From Candidatus Bathyarchaeum sp. (GTDB lineage: Archaea > Thermoproteota > Bathyarchaeia > Bathyarchaeales > Bathyarchaeaceae): 40,011 nucleotides of DNA. The notes beneath the pieces are model-generated. The model worked only from the letters and a program-made list of their open reading frames with translations. It had not been told where the DNA came from and made no database searches. Below, piece after piece: positions 32,159 through 40,011 of the stretch (the first letter of the stretch is position 1; every line of letters begins with the position of its first letter). Where the stretch lies: positions 834,449 to 874,459 of the forward strand of contig CP070820.1 of assembly GCA_020344315.1 (NCBI GenBank), given 5' to 3'. Position numbers and translations under genes: made by a program.

Positions 32159-35100
32159 ACAGTCTCCTGAATGTTGGTTGAGACCACACGAGAGAAGCCG
32201 CCGCGTTCGTAGATTCCCCAAACTTTCCTAGCTTTGCTGACCATCTCTGGCTTCAACGTGACAACCACGAACTGGGACTTCATAGACTCCTCAGCGAGTA
32301 GGTCTCCCAGTCTGGATACGTGGAAGGGGTCAAGGTGAGCGTCAATTTCGTCGAAGAGGTAGAAAGCGGCGGGCATGAAGTCCTGCAGAGCAAAAATGAA
32401 GGCAACCGCGGACACGGACCTCTCTCCGCTACTGGCTCCGCTTACAAGGATAGAGGCTTTCCCTCGAAATTGAACATTCATATCCATTCCTCCAGCGAAG
32501 GGGTCTTCAGGATTCTCAAGTATCAGAGCAGCTTCTCCACCGCCTGTCAGCTTCGAGAAATATCTTCTGAAGCTCCCATGGATTTTGTCGAAGGCCTCCA
32601 TGAAGACTGCCCGTTTTTTCCTTTCGATTTCGTCCATGAACGCGAGGATGGATTGTTTTTCTTTCTCCAGTTCGTTCATGCGTATGGACAGTTCCTTGTA
32701 TCGGGAAGCCTGCTCAATATAATGGTCCATAGACAGCTGATTTACGGCGCCGAGCCGATTTAGTTCAAAACGTAACAGTTTAAGGGATGATTCAGCTGTC
32801 TCCAACTGTTCCGGAGGAATCTGCATAGGCTCTTCGTAGCCTATTTCCTGCAGTCGTTGAGAGTGCTGTTCCAGTTTCATTTTGCATGTTTGGAGGCTAA
32901 TTTGCAGCTCATTATATAACCTGTCTGAGCGTTCGTGCACGGAATCCAATCGCTGCAACTTTTTGTCGATGTCATCAATTTCGGACGTGAATTTTTGGGA
33001 TTCTTCTTTGGCGTTTAGGACAGTTCGAGATAACTCTTCCTTGGAATTCTCCAGTTCCAGAAGCTCCTTTTCAAGAACTTCCTTTTCGTTACTGGCTGTT
33101 TCAACCTCCTCTTCCACTGTCATGATCTGCCCTTTCAGCTTTCGTAGCTGAATTCTAATGTTTTCCGCACCTATTTGGAGAACGTTTCCAAAAGTGGAAT
33201 TAAGAGTAGCAAGATTTGTCTCTGTGCTACCATTTCTCTGACGAGCCTCGATAATCTCGTCTCCTAACCTTTCTCGTTGAATCTCCATCTCTTGAATCCT
33301 AGCTGGATCCGTTTTCAGGCGTAATTCTGCTAATTCTTCGCGGAGATTTCCCATCTCTTTTTTAAGAGCGTTACGTTGTACTCTTAGAACACCCAATTGG
33401 GTCTTCTCTTCTTCTCTTTTTTCGTTGATTCTCGATACGTGATTCTCGATGCGCTTGATATTGTGTCTTGTATGCTTAACGTTTCGCCGTAATCTTCCAA
33501 TTTCACCCTCAAGAGTTGCGATAGCCTCAGCCAATCTGACGAGTTCAACCCTAGTATTGTCAATTTCTTCTCTGAAGACGCCTATGTCGCTCTCCCTTTT
33601 TGTCAAATGACGCTGAAGAGCTCCCACAGCTTCATCAAGACTCTTCACAGCTGTCTCGCTAGGAATTATGGAAGAATAGTCGACCGGCGAACGATAATAC
33701 CCACTTTCGAAGCCCCCATGAGCCTCATAAAGGTCACCATTAACGGTAACCGTTCGGTGACCGCTTCGCGAAGCGGAAAAGGCAGTTTTATCATCTTTTG
33801 TAACAAGGGTGTCTCCGAAGACAAAGTTTATAGCAGGAGCAAATTTTTTGGTGTGCCGGACAAAATGGGAAGCAGGACCGCGCACTCCTCTAACAGAAGG
33901 AGGGCGTATGGATTTGATTGCGGACATCTCTTCGAGGGGGATTATCTTGATTCTACCTAATTTCATACGTTTTAGAGTCTCAGCACATGTGAATGCCGTG
34001 TCATAGTTCTGAACAACCATAGCGTCAAGCCAGCCAGCTGCCGTTGCCTCGATGGCTTGCCTATATCCTTTCTCAATTTTGATCAGATCTCTGAGGCGGC
34101 CGTGAACACCTGTAATCACGCCCAAATCCGCCAGCTCCTCAATGTTTCGCAGAGCGTTTTCTTCAATGGCAACTTTTTCAGCGAGCTCCCTCTGAGTGGC
34201 AAACTCCACAACTGCCTCTCGTGCGGATGAGGCGATCTTCTCTGCTTGGGCTATCTCTATCTTCACGGATTCTTTCTGCGCAAGTCTCCTCTCTAATGTT
34301 TTTTCAAGATTTTTGGAGCGGCTTATCTGCTCTCTCTGTACCGTCTTGAGGTCTGCGTAGGATTTTTTGAGGGCTCTGAGGTTGGATTCGAAGTTCTGCT
34401 TTCGAGTTTCAAGGTCGCTTAGTCGTCGCGTAAGAACTTTTAAGGATGTTCGGCTCCGGATAAAATCGGTGCGAAGCTCAACGAGTTCTTGGGTATGCTT
34501 GTCTAACTTTTCCTCAACTTTTCTGATTTTTTTGCTGTTTTCTCCCAAGTTGGATCGCAGTTGGGATGCCTCATTTGCCACTGTATCATATTGGGATTGT
34601 TTCTGGGCGATTTCTGTTTGCAGTCGCTCTCGCTCTCGTTTTAATTTTCGGATTTCCTTTCGGTTCTCCTTAATCTCATTCTTAATAGCCGCTAGTTTTT
34701 GTAGGTCGTTCTCCCTCACTTTTCTGAGACCGCCAAGGCTTGCTGTTCCGGCTCCAATCTTAGTTGACAGTTCGGTTATCTTCGACCTAACTTCCCCTAT
34801 ATTGTATTGAACCTCAAGAAGACGCGTTCCCCGCTCTTCAATCATTTCTGAACCGAGTTTTCTCCACTCTGTCTCGACCTCATGCCTCTGAGACCTAAGC
34901 TGTTCCCTTAGCTGTCTAGATTTCTCAACCTTGCTCCGAACCGACTCGATTTTTGAAGTCACATCCGCTGTCTTCTTTTGGACTTCCAAGATTTCTCTAA
35001 AAATTTTCATAGCTTCGAATCGGTTAATCTCTTTTTTAAGAAACATGTAACGAAGCAGTTCGTTACGTTCTCTCTCCAGATCATCAACCCGTTTCTGAAC

Positions 35101-35703
35101 CTCATCTATTCGACCCATGGCCGTGCGGATAGAAATCTCTGCTGCCCGAAGTTTATCTTCTGCTTCAGCCTTCTCGGTGTCGTACTGGGCTATGCCAACT
35201 AGGTTAGATATCATTTTTCTGCGTTCGTGAGAAGAGACCTCGGCCAGCCGCGTGATGGCTCCTTGCAAAACAACGTTGTGTCCAGTTGGGCTGATTCCCG
35301 CCATGGAAAGGATGTTAAGAATGTGGGATCTTGAAATTCTTCTTCCATTGAGACGATAGACGCTTTGGCCTGCCCTGTTGATTTCACGGGAAATAGTTAC
35401 TGTGTTTGTGTCAACGGGTAGGCGGTTGTCTGAGTTGTCAAACTGGATAACGACCTTAGCGGCCTTCGCTTTTTTAATCTGCAATTCAGGGTAACCGTGA
35501 TACACCAGTTTGGAGAGGCTTCCAGCGCGCATTCTCCTCGCGCTGAGTTCCCCTAAGCCAAAGAGCACGGCGTCTGCAATGTTGGTTTTTCCGCTTCCGT
35601 TCGGTCCAGTTATGGCAGTGAAGCCCCTATCTAGCTTAACGGTGGCGGTTTTCGGACCGAAGGACTTGAAGCCTTTGAGTTCGATTTTTTTAATGTAAGG
35701 CAT
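32155..35703 (-). CDS. smc: Chromosome partition protein SMC
   Basis: A 1182-residue SMC. Walker A GPNGSGKTN is at 33-41. Long coiled coils cover about 165-510 and 670-1030. The hinge lies between (GVITGVHGRLRDLIKIEKGY ... GRIKIIPLEEM, then a second half near 640). The Walker B is FYLFDEIDAHLD near 1110. The ABC signature, usually LSGGEK, reads LVSGASSGERS near 1090, a longer variant. The protein uses ATP to open and close the ring that compacts and separates chromosomes. ATG 35,703 is the natural start. It leads a coupled smc-scpA-scpB operon. Confidence 0.97.
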   Translation of the reverse strand: MPYIKKIELKGFKSFGPKTATVKLDRGFTAITGPNGSGKTNIADAVLFGLGELSARRMRAGSLSKLVYHGYPELQIKKAKAAKVVIQFDNSDNRLPVDTNTVTISREINRAGQSVYRLNGRRISRSHILNILSMAGISPTGHNVVLQGAITRLAEVSSHERRKMISNLVGIAQYDTEKAEAEDKLRAAEISIRTAMGRIDEVQKRVDDLERERNELLRYMFLKKEINRFEAMKIFREILEVQKKTADVTSKIESVRSKVEKSRQLREQLRSQRHEVETEWRKLGSEMIEERGTRLLEVQYNIGEVRSKITELSTKIGAGTASLGGLRKVRENDLQKLAAIKNEIKENRKEIRKLKRERERLQTEIAQKQSQYDTVANEASQLRSNLGENSKKIRKVEEKLDKHTQELVELRTDFIRSRTSLKVLTRRLSDLETRKQNFESNLRALKKSYADLKTVQREQISRSKNLEKTLERRLAQKESVKIEIAQAEKIASSAREAVVEFATQRELAEKVAIEENALRNIEELADLGVITGVHGRLRDLIKIEKGYRQAIEATAAGWLDAMVVQNYDTAFTCAETLKRMKLGRIKIIPLEEMSAIKSIRPPSVRGVRGPASHFVRHTKKFAPAINFVFGDTLVTKDDKTAFSASRSGHRTVTVNGDLYEAHGGFESGYYRSPVDYSSIIPSETAVKSLDEAVGALQRHLTKRESDIGVFREEIDNTRVELVRLAEAIATLEGEIGRLRRNVKHTRHNIKRIENHVSRINEKREEEKTQLGVLRVQRNALKKEMGNLREELAELRLKTDPARIQEMEIQRERLGDEIIEARQRNGSTETNLATLNSTFGNVLQIGAENIRIQLRKLKGQIMTVEEEVETASNEKEVLEKELLELENSKEELSRTVLNAKEESQKFTSEIDDIDKKLQRLDSVHERSDRLYNELQISLQTCKMKLEQHSQRLQEIGYEEPMQIPPEQLETAESSLKLLRFELNRLGAVNQLSMDHYIEQASRYKELSIRMNELEKEKQSILAFMDEIERKKRAVFMEAFDKIHGSFRRYFSKLTGGGEAALILENPEDPFAGGMDMNVQFRGKASILVSGASSGERSVSAVAFIFALQDFMPAAFYLFDEIDAHLDPFHVSRLGDLLAEESMKSQFVVVTLKPEMVSKARKVWGIYERGGFSRVVSTNIQETV

Positions 35704-35780
35704 CTTTTTCTGATCTGCCCTCGGTTTTTGCTTAGGTGGGAATTAACTCGTGCTTTTCACACTTTTTCTGTAATACCTTC

Positions 35781-35788
35781 TATAAATA
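35781..35788 (-). promoter_or_regulatory. Putative TATA box for the smc operon
   Basis: TTATTTATA reads on the minus strand about 80 bp before the SMC start; transcription would begin near 35,758, leaving a leader of about 55 bases. It is the clearest AT box in the 35,704-35,844 gap. Confidence 0.4.
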
Positions 35789-35844
35789 AGCTGTGCTTAG
35801 AAAAGAAGTTTAAACTAAATAGTCCAAAAGTTTGGAGGCTGTTT

Positions 35845-36363
35845 TCAGCCATTTCTGGCGCCGCGGAACTTCTCAGCCATCCCTTTAACAAAAGATTTTA
35901 TGTTTTCTCTGCTACCGTAAACAAGAATGTACCCATTTTTCTGCGTTTTACATGAAAGATTACTTGCTTCAACGAGTTTCTTTATGTCTTCAGGGGGTAT
36001 ATCCTCCGAAACTTGGATTCGCACCCAATTCTTGTCTCGGGGAACGCCGGGGATAAATCTGGAAGCTGCCTCCTTTTTTTCTTTCTTTTCCCCTCTTTTT
36101 TCCATTTTGAGTTTTTTCAGCCACTCTTCCACGATTTCTGTTCCATGCTTTTCCGCGGTGAAGATGGCATATGATTCGACACGCCTCAGGTACGTGTCGA
36201 TTCTAGAGATGCTTTCTATGTGGGTTGGGTCGGCTTTCAGAACTTGGATCATGGTCTTGGCGGAACGTAGGTCATGCATCACGTCTGCCGGAATTTTTTC
36301 GGCCCTTTCTTGAAGTTCTATCAGGAGGTCAGCCAAAACTTTCCATTTTTCCTCGTAACTCAT
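35845..36363 (-). CDS. DUF2096 family protein
   Basis: A 172-residue protein with the archaeal DUF2096 pattern: MSYEEKWKVLADLLIELQERAEKIPADVMHDLRSAKTMIQVLK at the start, a helical N-terminal half, a basic linker (KKLKMEKRGEKKEKKEA), and a C-terminal alpha/beta domain (VRIQVSEDIPPEDIKKLVEAS... NGYILVYGSRENIKSFVKGM). Function unknown; the C-terminal half could bind RNA or protein. ATG 36,363 matches the family start. It is just upstream of smc on the same strand but with its own gap of 141 bp. Confidence 0.75.
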   Translation of the reverse strand: MSYEEKWKVLADLLIELQERAEKIPADVMHDLRSAKTMIQVLKADPTHIESISRIDTYLRRVESYAIFTAEKHGTEIVEEWLKKLKMEKRGEKKEKKEAASRFIPGVPRDKNWVRIQVSEDIPPEDIKKLVEASNLSCKTQKNGYILVYGSRENIKSFVKGMAEKFRGARNG

Positions 36364-36506
36364 CTTATGTTTCTCTCCATTTTAGGGGCTTCCAAGATTT
36401 AGCTCCTGACTGAAGAACCGTAAGCATCGTGTAGCGTAAAAGATTATCCCCCTTTCAACGGTTCTTAACTGAGAAATTCTTGATTGTGAAAAAATACGGT
36501 TGCTTT

Positions 36507-36959
36507 CTATTTGTCAGATGCGAGTTGGCGTGCTCTTGTTTTTATCCAGTCTGTGACTTTGTCTTCCGTCATCTTCTCTGCTTACTGTTGTTCTTCCAGT
36601 TTCTCTCTTATCAGGGCTAAAAGTTTCGCTGGTTCAACGGGTTTTGTCATGAAAGCGTCTGCTCCTTGGTTCAGGGCTTCCATGGCGTTCTCTAGGCTAG
36701 GGTAGCCTGTGACCATGATCTTCACCATCTTTGGCGTGTTCTCATGCAATTTCGCTAGTAGCTTTGTGCCTTCAATGTCTGGCAACTTAATGTCTAACAA
36801 AGCCAAGTTGTAGAACCTAGCCTTCACTTTCTGTTCAGCTTCTCGCCCGGTCTTTGCAGTATCTGTTTCGTATCCACTCTGCTGAAGTATGTTCTTCAGG
36901 GTTTCTCGAATGTTCGCGTCGTCCTCCACTATGAGGATTCTAATTTTGTTTTCAGTCAA
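36507..36959 (-). CDS. Response regulator receiver protein with premature stop
   Basis: TTG 36,959, preceded by GGAGGTGG, starts a receiver domain: acidic pocket VEDD near 11-14, phosphoacceptor Asp56 in LLDIKLPD, Thr84 in MVTGYPS and Lys106 in MTKPVEP. The frame meets TAA at 36,582-36,584 after residue 125, but beyond it the same frame continues AEKMTEDKVTDWIKTRARQLASDK to a TAG at 36,507, a protein-like tail. The receiver itself is complete, so the 125-residue form may still work. There is no output domain, and the kinase gene directly upstream is broken. The interval given includes the tail beyond the stop. Confidence 0.8.
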
Positions 36960-37263
36960 GGATTTCCACCTCCATTCTTGTGTATAGGTAAATTGACAGT
37001 GAATGTTGAGCCTTCACTATGTTCACTTTCTACCTTGATGCTACCGTTATGAAGCTCTGCAAACCTCTTTGAGATTGTCAAGCCTACACCCATGCCCTGA
37101 GCCTTGGTTGTAAAGAACGGGGTAAAAATCTAAGTCTTCCTTTTTTATGCCAATACCTGTGTCTTTGAAGCTTATTTCAATGGAACCGTTTGTTCTTTTG
37201 GTTGCGATTTTCAGTGTGCATCTATACGTGGAACCTAAGGTGTATGCTAAAATATCGCTCTAA
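36956..37263 (-). pseudogene. Remnant of a sensor histidine kinase (HATPase domain)
   Basis: The minus strand reads SDILAYTLGSTYRCTLKI, then TNGSIEISFKDTGIGIKKEDLD, the D-box of a histidine kinase ATPase domain. After a frame change near 37,122-37,131 it reads FTPFFTTKAQGMGVGLTISKRFAELHN, the F and G boxes, then STFTVNLPIHKNGGGNP and a stop at 36,956 that overlaps the response-regulator start. The sensor part, the phosphoacceptor His and the N box are missing; only weak traces extend to about 37,290. This is a truncated and frameshifted kinase that once formed an operon with the regulator. Confidence 0.75.
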
Positions 37264-37355
37264 ACCAACCTTAACACTTGCCACCTATACCCAAAAAAAA
37301 ACAATAAAAAGTAAATACCCCATCATCTTCGTATTCACCAATAGAGGAAAATAAT

Positions 37356-38285
37356 TTGCATATTGCCCAAATAGGAACCGGAAGGGTCGGACGACCCACT
37401 GCTTACACAATAATGTCCTCCAAACTGGCAGACACAATAACCGTATGTGACACAAAACCTGGTCTAGCAAAAGCCTTCGCCGAAGAACTAAGACACGTAA
37501 CTGCAAGCCTAAACCTAGATATTGAAATTATTGCTTGCGAAAGGGATGAAGATGTTGCTGGTGCCGACATAATCTTAATTTCAGCTGGAAAACCAAGAAC
37601 CCCGGGAGTAAGAATGAGCAGACGAGACCTAGCTGTCCAAAACGGACAAATAGTAAAACATATTACGGAATCAACTGCACCAAACAACCCAGACACAAAA
37701 TATGTTGTGATCACTAATCCAGTTGAGGCTATGGCAATGGTCTGCAAGAGATATTCTGAAGCAGAATTCGTGATCAGCACAGGAACCAACCTTGAATCGT
37801 TACGATTCCGGTCAAGATTAGCCCAATCTCTCGAAGTCCCGGTGTCTGCCGTGAAAGGCTGGGTTGGAGGAGAACATGGAAAAGATGCAATGATCCTATG
37901 GTCTACCGTCAAGGTAAACGACATTCCTCTTAAAGATTATTTGAAAGAAAATGAAAAGACATTAAAAAAAGCCGAAATCAGCTCCTATATGAAGGAAGTG
38001 TCAAAAACGATTGTAGACGACATTGGAGGAACCGAGTATGGACCAGCAGCATCCTTCAGGGATATCACCAGAGCCATAATCAAAAATACAAATGAAATCA
38101 TACCCATCGCTGCACCCCAAGAATTTGAAGGTATACCTGAACCCGTATTCGTTAGCATCCCTCGCAAACTCGGAGAAACAATTGGAGAAACCATATACGA
38201 TGCTCTCCCAGCAGCAGAAAAGACTGGAATAAGAGAAGCAGCTGAAGCAATATATCAAAACTTCAGAACAACTATTCAGAAATAA
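37356..38285 (+). CDS. mdh: Malate dehydrogenase, LDH/MDH superfamily
   Basis: A 309-residue enzyme that interconverts malate and oxaloacetate with NAD(P). The Rossmann motif GTGRVG is at 7-12. The substrate loop reads GKPRTPGVRMSRRDL, where Arg in the first position favours malate over lactate. VITNPVEAM near 118, GTNLESLRFR near 142 and the catalytic GGEHGKDAM near 172 follow. TTG 37,356 is preceded by GAGGA at 37,344-37,348, and a TATA-like AATAAAAAGTAAATA lies near 37,303. It links to central metabolism and to the oxidoreductase operon behind it. Confidence 0.87.
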   Translation: MHIAQIGTGRVGRPTAYTIMSSKLADTITVCDTKPGLAKAFAEELRHVTASLNLDIEIIACERDEDVAGADIILISAGKPRTPGVRMSRRDLAVQNGQIVKHITESTAPNNPDTKYVVITNPVEAMAMVCKRYSEAEFVISTGTNLESLRFRSRLAQSLEVPVSAVKGWVGGEHGKDAMILWSTVKVNDIPLKDYLKENEKTLKKAEISSYMKEVSKTIVDDIGGTEYGPAASFRDITRAIIKNTNEIIPIAAPQEFEGIPEPVFVSIPRKLGETIGETIYDALPAAEKTGIREAAEAIYQNFRTTIQK

Positions 38286-38350
38286 TTTTTATTAGAGCAC
38301 ACACCATCTTTACCTTCTATCACCTGTTAATGAGCGAGAGATAACTCACT

Positions 38351-39826
38351 ATGAGAGGCAAAAGTGAAGTATTGGTAATAGGGGCTGGTGTGGTTGGCTG
38401 TGCTATCGCAAGAGAACTGGCAAAGTTCAAAATTGAAACAGTGCTGTTGGAGAAAGAGAACGACGTAGGTTCTGGTGTTAGTAAAGGTAACAGCGGAGTC
38501 CTTCATACTGGTCTCTACTACCCGAAGGGGAGTTTAAAGGCCAAGTTATGTGTTGAAGGAAGGCTGATGTTTCCAAAGCTGGCGAAGCAACTTGATGTAC
38601 CCTACAAACTCTGTGGAAAACATGTAATTGCTAGAACAGACGAGGAACTCGAAGACTTAAAGGGCTTAAAAGCTGTGGGTGAAGACAATGGAGTCCAGGG
38701 ATTAACCATAATCTCTGGGAAAGAACTGAAAAAGCGAGAGCCCAACGTAGACGCTCTCTCAGCTTTACATTCCCCTGTGGCTGGAATCTTTCCCCCTTAT
38801 CTTTTCACCATTGCCTTGGCTGAGAATGCCTTAAACAACGGTGTGAAAATTTACGCCAACACCAAAGTATTAACAATAAAAGAAGTAAACAGCGGTTATA
38901 AAGTAGCAACAACTCAAGGGGTCTTCTACACTGAGGTTATTGTGAACAGTGCAGGTCTCTATGCAGATAGAGTCTCTGCGATGATAGGCTTAGATAAGTA
39001 CAAGCTCTATCCATGCCGGGGTGAATATCTCATCCTCGACAAGAAGTGCCATGAACTAATCAACAGCATGATCTACCCAGTACCGCCTAAAGTTGCAGGG
39101 GTTCTGGGCGTTCATCTCACGCCTACATTAGATGGAAACATATTGATTGGACCTAGCGCTGAATTCATCAACGAGCGAGTAGACTCACGAACAACTAAAG
39201 AAAAGATTCAACAACTGATTGAGGGGGCGAAGAGTTTGCTCCCATCCATCCCCCTAAACGAGGTTATATACGCCTTTTCTGCAGTGAGATCTAAGATCAC
39301 TCCACCAGAAGAGAAGGAGTCTCGCGACTTCATCATCCGAGAAGACCTTGATAACTTCATCAACCTGATCGGAATCGAATCGCCTGGTCTCACGTCCTCA
39401 CCAGCCATCGCAAAAATGGTCTTTCAAATGATTAGGAGAAAAATGGATGTAAAAGAAAAAATAGACTTCAATCCGATAAGAAGAAGAACAACTCCATTTA
39501 GCGAATCATCAAGAATAAAACAAGCCTCCTTAATCAAAGGAGACCCAGCATACGGCGAAATGGTATGTAGGTGTGAACATGTATCCAAACGAGAAGTCCT
39601 AGACGCATTAAACAACCCCTTTTTAGCAAGGACAATATCCGCCGTAAAATACCGCACTAGAGCCGGTATGGGTCGATGTCACGGAGGTTTCTGCCTACCC
39701 AAAATTGTAGAAATCCTGAAAGAGGAATATGGAATGCTCTCTGAAGAAATTCATTTGAAGAACCTAGACTCGCCTCTATTTATCGGAACAACCAAAGGTC
39801 TGAGGGAGAAAGGAAAAAGTGAGTGA
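38351..39826 (+). CDS. GlpA-like FAD oxidoreductase with BFD-type [2Fe-2S] domain
   Basis: A 491-residue protein. VLVIGAGVVGCAIARELAK at 7-25 binds FAD, with LEKENDVGSGVSKGNSGVLHTGLYYPKGSLKA, the FAD signature of glycerol-3-phosphate dehydrogenases and related DadA/L2HGDH enzymes. The C-terminal CRCEHVSKREV ... RCHGGFC (about 410-450) is a BFD-like [2Fe-2S] site. The joint layout is that of anaerobic GlpA-type subunits, working with a second flavoprotein. ATG 38,351 is the clear start. Its end overlaps the next flavoprotein by 8 bp. Substrate could be glycerol-3-phosphate or another 2-hydroxyacid. Confidence 0.85.
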   Translation: MRGKSEVLVIGAGVVGCAIARELAKFKIETVLLEKENDVGSGVSKGNSGVLHTGLYYPKGSLKAKLCVEGRLMFPKLAKQLDVPYKLCGKHVIARTDEELEDLKGLKAVGEDNGVQGLTIISGKELKKREPNVDALSALHSPVAGIFPPYLFTIALAENALNNGVKIYANTKVLTIKEVNSGYKVATTQGVFYTEVIVNSAGLYADRVSAMIGLDKYKLYPCRGEYLILDKKCHELINSMIYPVPPKVAGVLGVHLTPTLDGNILIGPSAEFINERVDSRTTKEKIQQLIEGAKSLLPSIPLNEVIYAFSAVRSKITPPEEKESRDFIIREDLDNFINLIGIESPGLTSSPAIAKMVFQMIRRKMDVKEKIDFNPIRRRTTPFSESSRIKQASLIKGDPAYGEMVCRCEHVSKREVLDALNNPFLARTISAVKYRTRAGMGRCHGGFCLPKIVEILKEEYGMLSEEIHLKNLDSPLFIGTTKGLREKGKSE

Positions 39827-40011
39827 CTTCGCATATCGAGATGTGGATCTGGTTGTAATCGGTGGAGGTCCGGCAGGACTCGCCGCAGCCATCAGCGCAA
39901 AGAAAAACGGCGTTCAAGATCTGATTATTATAGAAAGGAACAATTGGCTCGGCGGCATCCTCCCACAATGTATACACGACGGCTTCGGTCTTGAACTCTT
40001 CCAAGAACCAT
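39819..40011 (+). CDS. FAD-dependent pyridine-nucleotide oxidoreductase (partial)
   Basis: GTG 39,819 lies inside the end of the GlpA-like gene and is preceded by GAGGGAGAAAGGA. The visible 64 residues include VDLVVIGGGPAGLAAAISAKKNG, a dinucleotide-binding motif, then IIIERNNWLGGILPQCIHDGFGLELF, where LGGILPQCIHxGFG is the start of the class that pairs with GlpA-like subunits. The gene runs off the window. The pair would pass electrons from the GlpA-like FAD centre to NAD(P) or another carrier. Confidence 0.85.
   Translation, partial: MSDFAYRDVDLVVIGGGPAGLAAAISAKKNGVQDLIIIERNNWLGGILPQCIHDGFGLELFQEP

Noticed and set aside
37403..37924. 173-codon open frame on the minus strand within mdh
   Set aside because: It is a shadow of malate dehydrogenase, whose motifs are all present in the plus-strand frame.

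Overview
The window reads as a chromosomal segment of an uncultured archaeon of the TACK/Thermoproteota group, most likely a Bathyarchaeia-like lineage. The support is an archaeal 16S rRNA 3' end with a strong anti-Shine-Dalgarno tail, archaeal EF-2, TFB, Gar1, SRP19, ribosomal protein S8e, Trm112, DUF1922 and DUF2096 proteins, and secreted proteins that end in an IPEF(P)S motif plus a membrane anchor. The lineage call is inference from gene content and not from a tree.

Layout. 1-132 is the 3' end of 16S rRNA with no 23S or tRNA behind it. 288-2509 holds small zinc proteins, a DUF4443-type regulator, a Fap7/AK6-like kinase and an Mrr-like protein. 2536-9388 is a cell-envelope block: a DUF362 membrane protein, a four-gene run of membrane proteins ending in a GH113-like anchored glycosidase, a CYTH protein and an IPEFPSW-tailed secreted protein. 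The last of these has a tandem operator-like repeat around its TATA box. EF-2 (9665-11875) and an SPL-like radical SAM protein follow.

About 12,910-19,249 is the most unusual stretch. An intact tRNA-Leu(GAG) at 19,206-19,293 (minus) has its 3' part duplicated at 12,910-12,953 in direct orientation, 33 bp of it identical. This is the geometry of a tRNA-integrated element. The roughly 6.3 kb between the copies look AT-rich and hold a ribbon-helix-helix protein, small zinc proteins, two tandem DUF72 proteins, a membrane protein, three frameshifted or stop-containing genes, two copies of an imperfect repeat and three copies of a conserved foldback element. No integrase was recognised, so it is either a decayed element or a dependent one.

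19,433-23,263 is a sugar-nucleotide and lipid-linked glycan cluster: nucleotidyltransferase, a UDP-sugar dehydrogenase homologue lacking the catalytic Cys, and a GPT/AglH-type phosphotransferase. It is followed by a NapH-like ferredoxin membrane protein and a large CARDB surface protein. 27,499-36,363 is informational and chromosome biology: Trm112, a VOC protein, Gar1-TFB, SRP19, S8e, and a translationally coupled SMC-ScpA-ScpB operon, then DUF2096. 36,507-37,263 is a decaying two-component pair. The window closes with malate dehydrogenase and a GlpA-like / FAD oxidoreductase operon cut by the window end.

The long genes read through without lesions while the lesions cluster in the island and the two-component locus. 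This points to real decay more than to general sequence error, but homopolymer errors cannot be excluded from sequence alone.
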